From Trichinella spiralis (lineage: Eukaryota > Nematoda > Enoplea > Trichinellida > Trichinellidae): a DNA stretch of 48,799 nt. The notes under the pieces are model-generated. The model had not been told where the DNA came from. It ran no database searches and was given only the letters and a program-made list of their open reading frames with translations. The position numbers and the translations under genes were made by a program. The stretch covers positions 16,411,766-16,460,564 of the forward strand of contig CM012954.1 of assembly GCA_000181795.3 (NCBI GenBank). Reading direction: 5' to 3'. Below, in pieces: positions 1 to 12,756 of the stretch; position 1 is the stretch's first letter; every line of letters starts with the position of its first letter.

Positions 1-839
1 TGAGAAACGGACACTTGATTAGTGTGTTTAGTTGTTGAGAAGTTCCAATCTATTCTTGTGATATTAATTAGAAATTGTCAAAATTCTGCAAAATTCCACA
101 TCTGCTAACTTTACGTCTCGTTTCTGAATCAACCTTTTTTCAATTCTGACATTCAAAGTTTAAACATTTCGGGACATTCATTCACCTATTAGATCATTTC
201 TATGGTGACATTCTTATACTTTGTTTTTCAGTATACTTTTTGACTTCAATTTGTTGCGTTTTATTTAAAAAAGCCTTGGCATTTTTTTAATTATTATTTT
301 TTTAAACAGTTAAATATCATGACGCTTGTTTTGCATTTCTGTGTCATGAAATGTGAGACACTGAGTTTGCGTTGTTTATTTGCAATTTATTTACATTAGA
401 AAAATTTTTTCTTCAACCAAGTGTCATTTGTATTGCAAATATTGCACATGTTTTATCGTGTCATATTTAGCATGAAATATATTTTGCAAGCGGTTAGCTG
501 TTGATATAAACACTTTGATTGACACTCTTCAGCTGATTGTACATATTGCTTGCAATGGATAAATAACTGGAATTTTTATTTTTTGCTGAATTTTGTAAAC
601 ATAAAAAGTTATAAATTGATATTCATATTTTGCCTTTTTTTCAAATCTGTAATTTCTTCAGTTGAATGTATGTTCAATTTCAGTTTGAAACTTAATTGTA
701 ATACGACTTTTTGAAATGAAAATTTTCCTACTGTAGTTTTGAAAAATATCGTACTATGTGATTTTCACGTTAATAATAGTCATGTAAATTGAAAAGAAGC
801 TGTTGTTTCACTTTGATGATTTGATTTTTTTTTATTTAG
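1..839. other. Non-coding, probably intron upstream of the first visible GMPPB exon
   Basis: This AT-rich stretch ends in a TTTAG splice acceptor at 835-839, just before the first recognisable exon of the mannose-1-phosphate guanylyltransferase gene. The N-terminal nucleotide-binding loop expected of that enzyme (a glycine-rich segment followed by RLRPLT-like residues) is not found in any forward frame here. I infer that the stretch is the 3' part of a long intron and that the first exon or exons lie left of the window. No other gene is supported. Confidence 0.6.
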
Positions 840-2241
840 CTGGCCCGATCGCATTAGCCAAACATTTTTTGGAAGATTCTGAAGAGCCATTTTTTGTTCT
901 TAATTCGGATGTTGTTTGCAATTTCCCTTTTGAAGAGATCAAACGCTACCATAAAAAACATGGTCGAGAAGGGACAATTGTGGTACATTTGTTGTTTATA
1001 TTGAATTGTTGTTTATTGTGTTGTTTATTTTTTTCTAATAATGAAGGTTACTCGTGTCGAAGAGCCATCGAAATATGGTGTGGTTGTGTTCGGTTCCAGT
1101 GGTGTAGTGGACGAATTTGTGGAAAAACCTGAAGAGTATGTGGGAAATAAAATCAATGCAGGCATTTATTTGCTGAATGTCAAATGCCTTGATCGAATTC
1201 CGGTAATTTTATTCAAAGAAAAAACAGATGTTTGACTGTTTCTTTTTTAAACCGAATTCTTTCTTGTTGTTATTCTTCAAAAACAAATTGCTATTGTTTA
1301 GTTCTGTTTTTACATTTTCAGCTGAAGCCTACATCAATAGAAAAGGAAATATTTCCACAAATGGCCTCTGAAGGTCAGCTATGTGCCTTTGTGCTTGATG
1401 GTAATTTTTTCCTCGGTTATTATACATCGTTTGCATTTCTGTTGTGGAAAAAGAAATTTTGTTTTCTTTCAATTTTCAGGCTTTTGGATGGACGTTGGAC
1501 AGCCGAAAGATTTTATAACCGGCAGTGCGTTGTATTTGGAACATTTGAAGAACACTGTTCCAGGCTTGCTTGCCGAAGGATCACAATTTCATGGCAACGT
1601 GCTGATGGTTTGTGTAAAATTGTTCTGGTGTAAATTGTTAATTGTTTCTGTTGATCCATACAGGATCCATCGGCAAAGGTGGGTTCCTTGTGTCGCATTG
1701 GACCGAATGTTGTAATTGGTCCCAACGTGATCATCAGGGATGGTGTCTGTCTCAAGCATACGACCGTGTTGGCTAATTGCGTCATCGAATCGCACAGTTG
1801 GATCAACAACTGTATCATTGGTTGGAAATCATCCATCGGTCGTTGGGTAAGGTGTTCTTTCTTTTCATTAGAAATTTATTCAATTTTCGATTTAATAATT
1901 CTCTTTCTTCTGCTCAATTCGACTGTGCATATATTTATTTATACAACTGTTGTAAAAGATTATATCCAACTTGCAGATTAGTATGTTTTTTTCTTGTTGG
2001 TGAAATGTTTTTATTTTTCATAAAAATATTGTTTTCCTACTGCATTTTATTTTAAAATTAAGTTTGATGTTGCTTTGAGTTGTGCATTTAATTATGTTCA
2101 AAATCATAGGTTCGCATGGAAAATGTATGCGTCTTAGGCGAAGATGTACTAGTAAACGATGAAGTGTATTTGAATGGGGCGAAAATTTTGCCTCACAAAG
2201 GAATTACAGAAAATGTCCCGAAACCGCATATAATTATGTAA
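840..2241 (+). CDS. GMPPB: Mannose-1-phosphate guanylyltransferase beta (GDP-mannose pyrophosphorylase B), 5' partial
   Basis: The enzyme makes GDP-mannose from mannose-1-phosphate and GTP in the cytosol, supplying N-glycans, O-mannosylation and GPI anchors. Six exons are visible: 840-982, 1047-1202, 1322-1400, 1480-1607, 1664-1846 and 2110-2241, all with GT-AG introns and consistent phase, ending in TAA. They encode about 273 residues; the animal enzyme has about 360, so roughly the first 90 are missing to the left. Family landmarks appear in order: [15 protein letters not shown], the sugar-binding [11 protein letters not shown] and FVEKP segments, [19 protein letters not shown], and [13 protein letters not shown] left-handed beta-helix tail ([17 protein letters not shown]) follows, then [23 protein letters not shown] and a C-terminal IIM. 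The first visible exon starts inside a codon (phase 1). The next gene is convergent, 732 bases away. Nothing looks broken within the visible part. Confidence 0.93.
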
Positions 2242-2973
2242 TCTATTCAACACATTGCCTGGTTGATGGTTCATCATTCAATCCGCTATTTGATTTCCTA
2301 CGGCTAATAGGTAATGTTGGTTATTTTGGTTAACATTTTTCTTCACAATGCTCTGTTATTCTGTGATTGGTTTTCAACGGTTTATTGCAATTTTTTCTTC
2401 CGTTATTTCAACCTGTTGTTGGCTTTAATTGTTACATCGATTGTTCACAGTTGCCAAATTATTGTTGCTGTTATACTTGAATAATTCAACTTTTCCCTTG
2501 ATTCATTGTTTTGCATTTTTTCCATAATTTGGTGATTGATTGAATTATTCGTCCATTCGACATGCAAAAATGAGAGATTGAAGTTGATATGAAATAACAT
2601 CTCGAATAATGGTATGCATGATTTTTCTTATTTGTTTATTTCATTTCGTTCGTAGACGATGCAAGGTTGTTAATTTTTTTATGCAAGTGAAGTTTCGTTG
2701 AGAGTTAGGACAATTTAATGCGAATGGTAGAAATAGCAATTGAACCGCTTCTCTTCGCCTGGCAATGAACTTTTTCAAAAGTAATAATAATAATCACAGT
2801 GAAATCACATCCGTCAAGCTATGTATTTTTTTTAAGTATGCAAGCAAGTCTTTCATCTGAGTGGAAGAGTAAGCAACAGCCAAGGGAAGCTGTGAGCTCG
2901 TTAGCTCAGTGTCAGCGTTTTCCAATTCAGCTTTGAATTGTATTTCTGCTACAGTTTATTATTATTATTATCA
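2242..2973. other. Intergenic spacer between convergent GMPPB and calmodulin-like genes
   Basis: AT-rich DNA holding the 3' ends of two converging genes. I see no coding signal and no RNA gene. An ATT/AAT triplet run at 2958-2976 overlaps the stop codon of the minus-strand gene. Confidence 0.6.
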
Positions 2974-5589
2974 TTATTGTACAGTACCGTTGTTGTCTTC
3001 ATTGTCTCTTCGGTTGGTACTGGGCACGATCATCTGTACAAACTCTTCGTAGTTGATCTGCTCATCTCCATCTTTGTCCACTTCGCGGATAATCTCGTCC
3101 ACTTCTTCTTCGGTGAATTTTTCGCCCATTGTAGTCATGAAATGGCGAAACTCTTGAGCAGTGATGAACCCATTTCCATCTTTGTCAAACACCCTGTGAA
3201 TATGACGTTTGTATTCGATCAGTGCAATATGAAGAAGATGAGGACGGGAGGCGGGGATGGGTGGGGGCGGAGGAAGGGGAGAGGATAATTAAAATAAGCA
3301 AGCTTTGATATTTACCGGAAAGCGAGACGAACCAATTCTTGGTCAGTTTCCTTGTTCATGCACTTCATCATTCGGCAAAATTCGACAAAGTCGATTTTCC
3401 CATTGCCGTCGACGTCGAATTCGTTGACCATATTCAACAGTTCATCTTCAGTTGGATTGAGTCCCAGCATGCGCATTGCAACGCCAAGCTCTTTGATGTT
3501 GATCGTGCCGTTGCTATCCCTGTCGAACATCTGAAATGGAAAGCAAACATTTGCATAATGAAATGTGACCATCAAAGAAGATATTGTGAAAAATTAATTG
3601 ATCATCATCAGATTTGTGTGGGAAAAATTATTTTTCACTCATCCATCATTTGAATTTGTTTATTTCATTTTTGATAACGATCAATATATGTTTACTGATG
3701 AAGAAGACGTTTCCATCACTTTCACTTCAATATTGCTATAATTTAATTGTTGTTGTTGTTGTTGTTGTTTTCTTTGTGGTGATCATTTTCCTCGAAGCGT
3801 GCACGCGGGAGGTTTACGCCATGGATTGATTTCACGTTAACAGTAGCTGGACGGCCGCTGAGCCGGCGGACATTGATGATGCAATAATGCATGACTGACC
3901 ACTGCTTGCAACGGTGACGTTTACAATTCATTTCATTAGTGCGGATGTTGGAAACTACTAATAGTAAGTAGTCAGGCATATTGGCGCAGCATTCTTATTC
4001 AAATTCAAACAAACACTGCTCTGCTTTTACTGATAATTTTCAAAGTTGGTGTATGCAAATGGAAACATGTAAAGGAACCGTTTTGGTCGACACAAATCTA
4101 TACTGTGTTTTTCTAATGCTTAGACCACTGAACTTCCTTCTATACCATCAGGAAGTTGAACTTCGATTCCTATTGAAAACATGCAGATGAGAAAATGGAA
4201 AATTATTGTTCAACAATTCTCGTTACTAGGCGTATTTTTGTTAATTGGAAAGCACGTCGATGATTGTTCAACTGTTCTCGGACAAAAAAGCAATTTAATT
4301 GAAGAAAATTTGCATGCTTGATTGGAAATTTATCTTTTAAATTGCTGCAATAATAATTTCTCTTCTGATAATAATAATAAGATGTTGATGATAATGATGA
4401 GAGCAGGAGGAACTCGATTCACATCAAGTGCAGGCATTGTTTTTTATATCATTTGACACGTATGCTGCTTCTTTTTCACACAGTTGCCACTAATGGTATT
4501 TTTGAAATTGTCCAAATCAAATTTACCACCAAGGCGTGGATCGAATTGGTTAAATTGTTCCGAAGTAATTTGGGCAATTTTAAAGTGGAGAAAAACAAAA
4601 TAGACAGAAAGAATAAAATTCTGCACGAAGCTGATCACTTGCAGTGGAGGAATTATTGAATGAAAATTTTCACAACTGATCCGGAGGTTTTTCTTTTAAT
4701 TTTGTCCCGGTTTTTTCATAATGGGCGTGTTTTTGAAAAATTTGCTTAATCGAACCAGAAACATTACAACAACTTCAAAGCCGAGCTTACACTGCGACGT
4801 GCATCCCGGTGAAATGATGCGCCGACATTGGCAGTGCTTGTGAAGTATCCAAGTTGTAAATTGTTCTTCCACCCCTGCCAGACAGAGTCTTCATTGTTGT
4901 GCACGCAGCCTCGACGGCTGCAATCGATCGTTTCACCGTTGGCAGTTTTTTCCATTTTTTCACGCCTTCATCGTCACATTTTGGACTGAATTGATGAAAA
5001 ATTAACGCTGCTAGTGACAGGCGCATTTTGTTGCGTTTTTTATTTCTTTTGCTAAATTGGTTAATGCACACAACTGGTGTCAAAAGAAGCCCAATCTGTC
5101 AACGAGTGTCTAGTCGATATGATATATGTGCATGTACATGTATATGGATATATGGATATGTATAAAGAGTTCTTCTTTTGATTGTTTTTTTCCTCTTTCC
5201 ATTTCATACAAATATATATCACTAGATAGATGTTCTGGATATCATGTTGCCAAGTTGTGTTGTGGATGAAGGGATTTTCTGTTTTATTTTTTTAACTTAA
5301 AACTTTTTGAATTTTAATTAATTATTATATCTGAAATTTTCTGTTGGGAAAGGTTAATTTTCTGAAAATGATCCTCACATCAAATTAACATCGAATAGGA
5401 GGAATATGATAGAGGTAGAGGCGGAAGAGTTAGTTTGAGAATTAGGCTTACTTTGAAAGCGGCACTGAATTCTTCCAGTTCCTCTTCAGTGTAGGCGTTG
5501 AGACGAGGCGAGACCAGGGTCTTGACGACAGTATTTCGGTTTTTGGACTCTTGGGATATTCGGCCGAAAGCTTTCGACGCCCATTCCAT
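2974..5589 (-). CDS. Calmodulin-like EF-hand protein with N-terminal extension (C. elegans CAL-1/CAL-2 type)
   Basis: Three exons on the minus strand: 5589-5452, 3530-3316 and 3193-2974. Their sum is an intact frame of 190 residues. Residues 1-35 are an extension not found in calmodulin. The next segment ([15 protein letters not shown]) starts a calmodulin core with four EF-hand loops: [36 protein letters not shown] and [12 protein letters not shown]. The segments PEDELLNM-like, [26 protein letters not shown] and [10 protein letters not shown] resemble the nematode CAL proteins more than ubiquitous calmodulin, so it is probably a specialised calcium sensor. Loop 4 has Glu where a Gly normally bends the loop. 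The start is the ATG at 5589; the frame stays open a little upstream, so a few more residues or a 5' UTR exon are possible. Intron 1 is 1.9 kb and contains a GTT repeat. Troponin C is the other candidate but fits less well. Confidence 0.9.
3747..3770. repeat. (TTG)n microsatellite in intron 1 of the calmodulin-like gene
   Basis: About eight uninterrupted TTG units. The same triplet recurs in other introns of the window, at 14306-14337 and, as CAA, at 36121-36144 and 37701-37726. Confidence 0.85.
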
Positions 5590-7352
5590 ATTCAAGCTAC
5601 AGATGATCGCAACGACAAACGGTCGGTTGGTCAGCTTTTCTGACCTGACCGCTCAGGTCGCCCTTGGTCGGTGGAAATGAACACTAGAGAAAGCAACTCT
5701 TACCGCTCGGAGTCAATGACAGCTCTCGGATTGGACAAGTAAGCGTTAGGCTGAAACTGTCGCATGATTAAGCGCAAAGCAAAGCTGCAGTAATAGTAGA
5801 CGCGAGCAGTCGATGCATGGCGCGATCACAGGTGGCGCACCGCAGCATTGGTTTCAAAAATGAAATATGGAAAATTTTGAAGGGAAATGAGAATTTTTGC
5901 AATTAACAAAACTAACAAAGGAGAAAAAGAGCAATCAGAGAGAGAGAGAAGGCTAAGCTAAGAAAGTGAAAGCGAGAAAATACGCACAGAATGATAATAT
6001 GGGAAAATGGGTTTGGCTTGCTTGGGTGCGGTGGCTGTTGGAGAAGAAAAGAGATGAATCAGCATTTTGCATCGATGACAATGAAATTGCATTAATTACG
6101 ATTGACATCTTTTGCCTTTTAAGTTGGTAATAGTTTACGCAAACGGCCAACCGTTTGCGGTTATTCAAATTCGTTGCTTCTGATCAAGCAGCCAACCGAA
6201 CTGCGATTTTCTCTTTTCTTCTTCATTGTCACCAAATAAAGCCACTCACTCGCTTTGTTTGTTCGTTAATTACGTTCCCTTTCATTCACTTTATCTTTTC
6301 CATCCATCCATTCTTCAAACTTTTACTTTTAACATTTATTCTTTCTTTATTTATTCTTTTTTTTTCTGATTAATTGAAAAAATGAAAATAAGCAATACTG
6401 ACAACAATTTTAAAGCACCACAAAGTTGTATCGAATTTTTCAAGCGCATTATTACGCAAATAGTCATGGATCTCTCTCTCTCTTTCTCTGTTGTTAGTTT
6501 GATCATTTGTTTGATCGCTGCTGTGTTGTTTGTTGGTTTGTTTCTGTTTTTATAAATATCATATGCAAATATTTAAGGGAAAATTTTTTCACGGTGATCG
6601 GTTGTGCTACCGCTAACAGGGGTAAGATTGATTAGCTGATTAATTTCATCTTTTCACAGAAGAAGTTCAATTGAAACCAAATGGTTTTCTACTTGTCACC
6701 TTGAACCGAACGATGCGACTTCATTGTATGCTTAAGTGAATAATTTATTTGACAATGTGCGCTTTCTGCTTTGCTTTAGCATCGTTGGTATTTAGGTTTT
6801 GCTTTAGCATCGAAACATGCATGGGCTATCATTTATTTATTTATTTTTACATTTATATGTACCCAATTTTATCTTTGCGAAAAGATATAAGCAGTATTGC
6901 TGTTTTTTGCTCTGCATTCATCGAATTTAATCATTTTGTGAATGAACGAGACGACGAATGTGCTTTCATTAACGAAAAGTTTACTTTTGGGTATCGTTTT
7001 ACGCGATCGTATAGCCATAATGGGACATTTCAGTGAGTGAGTGGTGAATTCACGTTTGCCAGTGCTGTGCACGTTTTGGTGATGGAAATTCACGTCGACA
7101 ACATTAATATTGCATTATTGAAAGCCGACCTCGAGGCAACATTTCCCATAGTGAAAATGCTATTAAGCAGAGATATTTGTAGTAGATGTTGTGCCAAATA
7201 TTTCTCATCAGCAACTGTAAAATTGATAGACTGGCGTGCATCTCAAATAGATTTGGTTGAATAAGAAGAGAATAAAGCGAACAAGCGCAGCTGCGTATAT
7301 AGGCAGATATTATTGACCGATAATGACTCTTTTTCAAAGTGTGTCTTGTCTG

Positions 7353-7440
7353 CTAGTACTACTACAACTAGTAGTAGCAGTGGTAGTAGTATTAGTGGTA
7401 GTAATAGCAATACTATTAGTAGTAGTAGCGGTAGTAGCGG
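7353..7440. repeat. Impure TAG/GTA trinucleotide microsatellite
   Basis: About 90 bases built mostly of TAG/AGT units. The first part (ACTACTAC) is the reverse complement of the following GTAGTAG part, so the left edge could fold back on itself. It sits in non-coding DNA. Confidence 0.85.
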
Positions 7441-10400
7441 CATTGGCATTTACATGAGCAGAAATTGCTGTCCCTAAAGCTAAAGCTGCAATGAAATTTT
7501 TAATTGATTCTAATCGGCAAGCTGTGATGAGTTGAAAAGAAGAACACCATCCATATTATGCATTTGACATGGACATTGTCGTTAATTTTGACTGTTTTGG
7601 CAATTTATTGAATGTCTTTGAAATTTTGCTGTGCACAATACACAATAAAATACCGCATAATTGAGGAATCATTAATTATTTGACATTGCTCAGACTGGAT
7701 ATTTATTTATGATGAATAAATATCAAGCTAATTCATGGGCCTCATGTTAAAAGTAACTAAACAATGACAAACTGACTGACCAAATTGCTCATTAATTCAA
7801 TATACAATGAATGCATCGATTAGAGAGGTAGAAAACTTTTGAGGTAGAAACAATGAAAAAAAATATTTTTTTTCTCTCATCATGTACTATATGCTCTATT
7901 TGGTGTTTTTATTTATTAATTACTTTTTTTGCTTTTTGTCATAACCAATTGTTTCAGGAAATTGAACACCTGATGTGAGAGAAATTGAAATGCTTTTTTT
8001 TTAATTTCCTTTCACATATTTTTCCAATTTTTAAATCAATAAATGTATCGCATTTGGTTCTAACGCATTTCTTTATTTGCGTGTGCATGTATATGTATAT
8101 ATATATATATATTATAGATATTGTTTCTTTCAATTGTTCTCTTTGAAAACCAACCTATCACTCATGCATATTGCTCATAAATGCAGTAAACGAAAGATAT
8201 TTTTTGAAAAAAAATAATAGCCACGATTACTCAAATATTGTTTTTGGTTATTGTTTGTTGCATTCAAAAATATCCAATGTAAAATGAGGATGGAGAGAAC
8301 TTTGAAGAGGGGAGATGCAATGCGTGTTCAGTGTGATGATGATTGCACGTCGAGAACAAGTTGCACAGATTTTTCACTTATTCAAATTTATCTTCTGATG
8401 GTCAGAACTGAAATCTTGTCAAACTAGCATTCCAATGTAAAAGAGAAAATTGCTTCTTCTTCTTCTCTTTTTCAACTAAACTACTCTTGCATTCTTTCTT
8501 GTCTTATTTTTACAATTGCCATCAACAATGGGATAAATATTTTTGTTTATTTTAAATTTGCATAATTCAGTGAATACAAAATAACAAACAAAGGAACTAA
8601 CAATAATAACATAATAGTATAATAATTTGCATACGCAGTTGCACGACTGAAATACAACGTTTTATTTTGTTTGTTTATTTTTTTTAAAATAAATGATTTA
8701 AATTTGAAATTCGCTTTTACGTCAAACGTGTGGGTGTGTCGTAAAGATGGTTGGAAAAAGATTTTCACTATTGCGTCAAAGGCTTTTTTCCTTCTGCACA
8801 TTTTGGATGGCGCTTTTTAAATTGAAGAGCACGTGCATTTGCCACTTCACGCGTGTGTATATGTGTATATTTGAGAGACCGCATTGCTCTGATTTACACT
8901 TTATTTGATTTACACAACTTCGGCTTGTAGAAAAACTGAAACAAATGGCTGCTAACTTATTCATTTTACATAAAGCTCTCAATCTTTTTTTCTTTGTATC
9001 TCTTTCTTTTTCAACTAACCGAATCTCATGGAACTTTTTTCTTAAAATAATATTAATAATTGTTGTTGTTGTAATTTTTAAATATAATAAAATATTGTTT
9101 CTTCTAATCTTATTTGTATGCTTTTTATAACAATTGAACAATTTTATAATGCAATATGCTTGATTGAAATGCTGCCGCTTTGGAGAATTTGAAAATTTTT
9201 TTACAAATATAAACTTCAGTGTTATTATTTATTGCTTATGGAATGGCAATATGCGTCATTGAAATTCATCATCTTATTATCATCATTATATACGTTTCTT
9301 CAACATCTTCATCTGCGGTTGTCTTTCTTGGGACATTGGACTGTGTACGAATGTGACGTGCGATAAATTGTCGTGTATTTCTTTATTTGTGTATTGCACA
9401 CATATTTAATGATCGATTTGTTGAAATCAGATTTTCTGCTTCACTGAATCGTTTCAAATTTGGAAACTTTCTTGTTCAGGTAATTGGTGACAATTTGGTA
9501 CCATTAAAACCAATTCAGTTTTCAATTAATTTTCCCTTTCAGATATTCAAATTCAAAAATTGCAAAAACAAGCATCATTTAGCTTTCACTGTTTTTTAAC
9601 TGCTTTCATTATTTTTTTCACCTTTTCTGTTGTTTGTTTCGAACTCTTTTTTTTCAGCATGGAAAATTGACAACATTTTTGGTTCAGATTTGATGAGAAT
9701 AAAAATTGACGGCGTCATTTTTGACATTTTTAAACGAGAGATTGATGCAAGAATGTGATTAATAAATATTTTGATTATATGCATATATGGTCGAGGATGA
9801 TAATATCGGCTTGCTCAGCTTTAGTAATTGAAAAATAAATGACCTTCTATTGATCATACAGATTGTGCTTCAGTTCAAAATTTCCAGTAATATTCAACTT
9901 TGCCGACAGTGATTTTTGTAAATTTTAACTTCAACAAATAAATATAAAAGATGGAATGAAACTTTCGCCTGTTTGGTCTTCATGATTATTACCGGTCTTA
10001 TTTGGAAGAAGGATATTTGATTCAACGAAACATATTAACAACAACAACAACAGCCAAATAACGATATTTTAATATTGAAATTAATCAATCATCCGATCCT
10101 ATTTATTTGTTCTGAATAAACTTTCATTTTCATTTCCTTGTTGAAAAAATATTCAATAAATTATGCTGTTTTCTGAATTGTTTTAACAATATGAATATGA
10201 ATTATTTTTCAAAGAATGCAGTGCTGTTTTGTTCACTGTTGTTGCTGCTATTACTAAAATCGACCCCTCTTTGTCCGTTACAAAATCCACCATCTATTTT
10301 GATATGTATGTACGAAAGTATTGTTTCATTTTGGGAGAAGGAAAATTTTTATTATACAATGAATGATGAATTCAAACGTAATCATCAAAACAATCATTTT

Positions 10401-11000
10401 TTCTTTTCATAAATTTCCTTTTGAAAGTTGAAATTATTTATATGCAACTAATTCATGGATTATTGTGCATTTTCAAAATAAAACCGTTTTTCATTAGAGA
10501 ATATTACGTGAATATATTTTAAAAAAAGAATTTTTTAAAAGAATATATGTAAATGTTTGCTTAATTTATTCGTATTCCATGCCTAGTATTACTGTTGGTA
10601 TTTAATTCTTTTTTTCTGGATACTATACTAAACTTGTCAATTCAAAACAGATAATTAATAATTTAAAAAAGGAATATAGCATAAAATTTGTTCAACTTTT
10701 TTAACAGCACTGCAAATACAAAAATGAAATAATTGAAATATTAAAACTTTTAATTTTTGTACATTTCTACTTGTTTTCAAATTTATCATTACAGTAATAT
10801 AATTTTTGATTTGTCTAATTCATTACTCATGTTGTTCAATAAATATTTTATTTTTTAAATATCTCTTTTATTTTGAATTAAAAATGTAGATAATATGTGC
10901 ACTGTTAATAAATTATTTATTTATTTACTTATTTGCATATTTAACAAACTTGCACATCAATTTAACGAACGTATTCACTGCAAGCGTTGAATATTATTTT

Positions 11001-11004
11001 TCAG
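11001..11004 (+). other. Strong splice acceptor (TTTTTCAG) 45 bases upstream of the MAIP1-like start
   Basis: A consensus nematode acceptor, preceded by a T-rich tract, lies just upstream of the ATG at 11049. I do not see a matching upstream exon. It could be a trans-splice site for a spliced leader or the end of a 5' UTR intron. Confidence 0.45.
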
Positions 11005-11048
11005 TAATTCAGTCAGGGAGTGTATTTCCGTAATCTTCGCGGATAGAG

Positions 11049-12149
11049 ATGGCAAACTGCGGCTTGTTGTCCAAGCTTTTCAGGCAGAAGAAATTGTTCC
11101 ACAGCACGCTTGGAGGACGGTGGTTTTGTGAAAATAAGCCAAATCCTTTAGAGCCGTTCAACTTGATGCAAGAAACGTTGCACGTTTTGGGAATTAATCC
11201 ATTCCGCAGGCTGATGACCGTGCTGACGGTGTTGAAATACCGCAACGCATACGACAGTTCGTTCCGCATCTCTGAATTTGAAGAATCATCGGTGAAAGTA
11301 AAAGTCCATTTGTATCGTAATGTCATGTTCTGTTGGTCAACTTTTGCAGGCATTTTGTGCATTTTCGTCTTTTTTATTTGAAGAAAAATTCGACATTCTG
11401 AAGCAGCTTATGACTAGCGAAGTATGCTAATTCACAGTTTCATTTGTTTGTGCTTATTCAGTTGTATTGATGAAGGCTTTTGAAAAATTGGCCAAAGTCA
11501 TGCCATTTGTGCCGGACAACAAACGATGGATGTTCGATTTGAAAGAATACGACATCTATTTTCGTCGACTTTATTCTGCTGACGTGAAAAAGCATCCAAC
11601 AGTTGGTAATTGTGCAATTGTGAATGTTATTACATTTGCAGAAGTGTTTTGTTTTTATTTTGTTTTATTATATTTTAATTTTTGTTACATCGATCTGTTT
11701 CACACTCATTAGCCGGCGGAATTATGCTTGAATTTCTGATGATATATCATGCGTTCTACAGACGCAAAGAATTCCAAGATCAATTTGATGATGTAACCAT
11801 TGACAAAATAAGCGAACTGAGACATCGTTACATTATGGCAAACGTGCGGTAAAAAATTTCTTTTTCAAATTCTAATTACGGTTTTACGATCATCATTGAA
11901 CAGTTGTTAAATAAGTGTTTAACTTCAACATGTTCAGTATTAATTTTACAAGTTGATCAGTGTAATATTGTACAATCAGTTGCCACAATTTAGTGTTTTT
12001 ATTTCTTTTTTAAATTTTTTTTGTATATACATGGTGAGTGCTGTATTTAGATGATTTTCAGGTACATTAAAGAATTGCGACCCAACTTTTGTGACGATTG
12101 GTCAATAAGTTATGTTAATTACTGTCAGATTCACCCAGGCGAAGGTTAA
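11049..12149 (+). CDS. MAIP1: MAIP1-like protein (m-AAA protease-interacting protein 1, C2orf47 family)
   Basis: In animals MAIP1 binds the mitochondrial matrix AAA protease and guides maturation of the calcium uniporter subunit EMRE. Five exons: 11049-11297, 11350-11421, 11476-11605, 11713-11848 and 12062-12149, giving 224 residues. The assignment rests on a Tim44-like pattern recalled from the human protein: FRISEFEESSVKAF then FEEKFDILKQLMTSE, matching the REF..GAKQAF and CKFDLLEELVAKE region. A VPDN segment is shared, and the C-terminus (KELRPNFCDDWSISYV) matches the human GVKPDWTIARIE region. The basic, Ser/Phe-rich N-terminus could serve as a mitochondrial presequence. The acceptor of exon 3 is uncertain: the better-looking one at 11461 breaks the frame, whereas AAG at 11475 keeps it. 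A poly(A) signal follows at 12187. I could not compare it with other proteins, so the family call is moderate. Confidence 0.68.
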
Positions 12150-12186
12150 GCCTCGAAATATGAAATGAAACGAAATGTTGTGCTCT

Positions 12187-12192
12187 AATAAA
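12187..12192 (+). promoter_or_regulatory. Poly(A) signal AATAAA for the MAIP1-like gene
   Basis: The canonical hexamer lies 38 bases after the TAA stop, the expected spacing for a short nematode 3' UTR. Confidence 0.6.
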
Positions 12193-12750
12193 ACACTTGG
12201 TTGCTTTATTCCATCCCAAGTGTTTTGCATAAACTGATGAGCAAGAAGTTTATTTATTTGACATTGCATTTGTAAGTGATGACTTTTTGAATTGTACTGT
12301 TAAATTTTTATGGTTATTTAAAAATGAATTAATTCAATTTTTAATGGAACCATACTTGTGACAGTTTATTAAATTAAACTATTTTACTGAAAATTCTCTT
12401 TGTAAATTATAATTTAATTCATTAAAGCAATGACGTTATGCCAACCGCTGTGGGTTTTTTTTGTGAAGCTTAGTGACAGCAGTGAGTGATCATTTGAATA
12501 TGAATAAATTTGTTACCGTGATTATTTTAATAGGGCACACAATATGCATGCTGTATTGAAAACTGGCTTTTATTAGTTAATGAGAACGTTTTATAGATAA
12601 GTAGCTAGTTTTTTTCACCATACTCGACTGTAACTATGGTGAATTGAATAAGGTGCACTGAAGTTTATTGTAATCTTTTTTTTCTGTTTTTTTTAAAATG
12701 TTTTCTCAAGAAGAGAAAAATCAGCAATAGCAATTAAAACTCAAAGTTGC

Positions 12751-12756
12751 TTTATT
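12751..12756 (-). promoter_or_regulatory. Poly(A) signal AATAAA (minus strand) for the FMO gene
   Basis: TTTATT on the plus strand reads AATAAA on the minus strand, about 190 bases past the FMO stop codon. Position and orientation fit, but this hexamer is common in AT-rich DNA. Confidence 0.4.

Larger units (their letters stand above)
5590..11048. other. Gene-poor 5.5 kb region between divergent genes
   Basis: This stretch lies between the start of the calmodulin-like gene (-) and the MAIP1-like gene (+). The first 300 bases (to about 5870) are less AT-rich and probably hold the promoter and 5' leader of the calmodulin-like gene. The rest is AT-rich with many homopolymer runs and short open frames lacking recognisable protein features. 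It includes a CT run near 6473-6490, a TAG/GTA-rich microsatellite at 7353-7440 and a TA run near 8093-8112. I see no tRNA or other RNA gene and no transposon ends. Confidence 0.5.

Noticed and set aside
2886-2925. GCTCGTTAGCTCAGTG stretch resembling the 5' half of a tRNA
   Set aside because: There is no matching acceptor stem, anticodon arm or GGTTCRANNCC box at the right distance.
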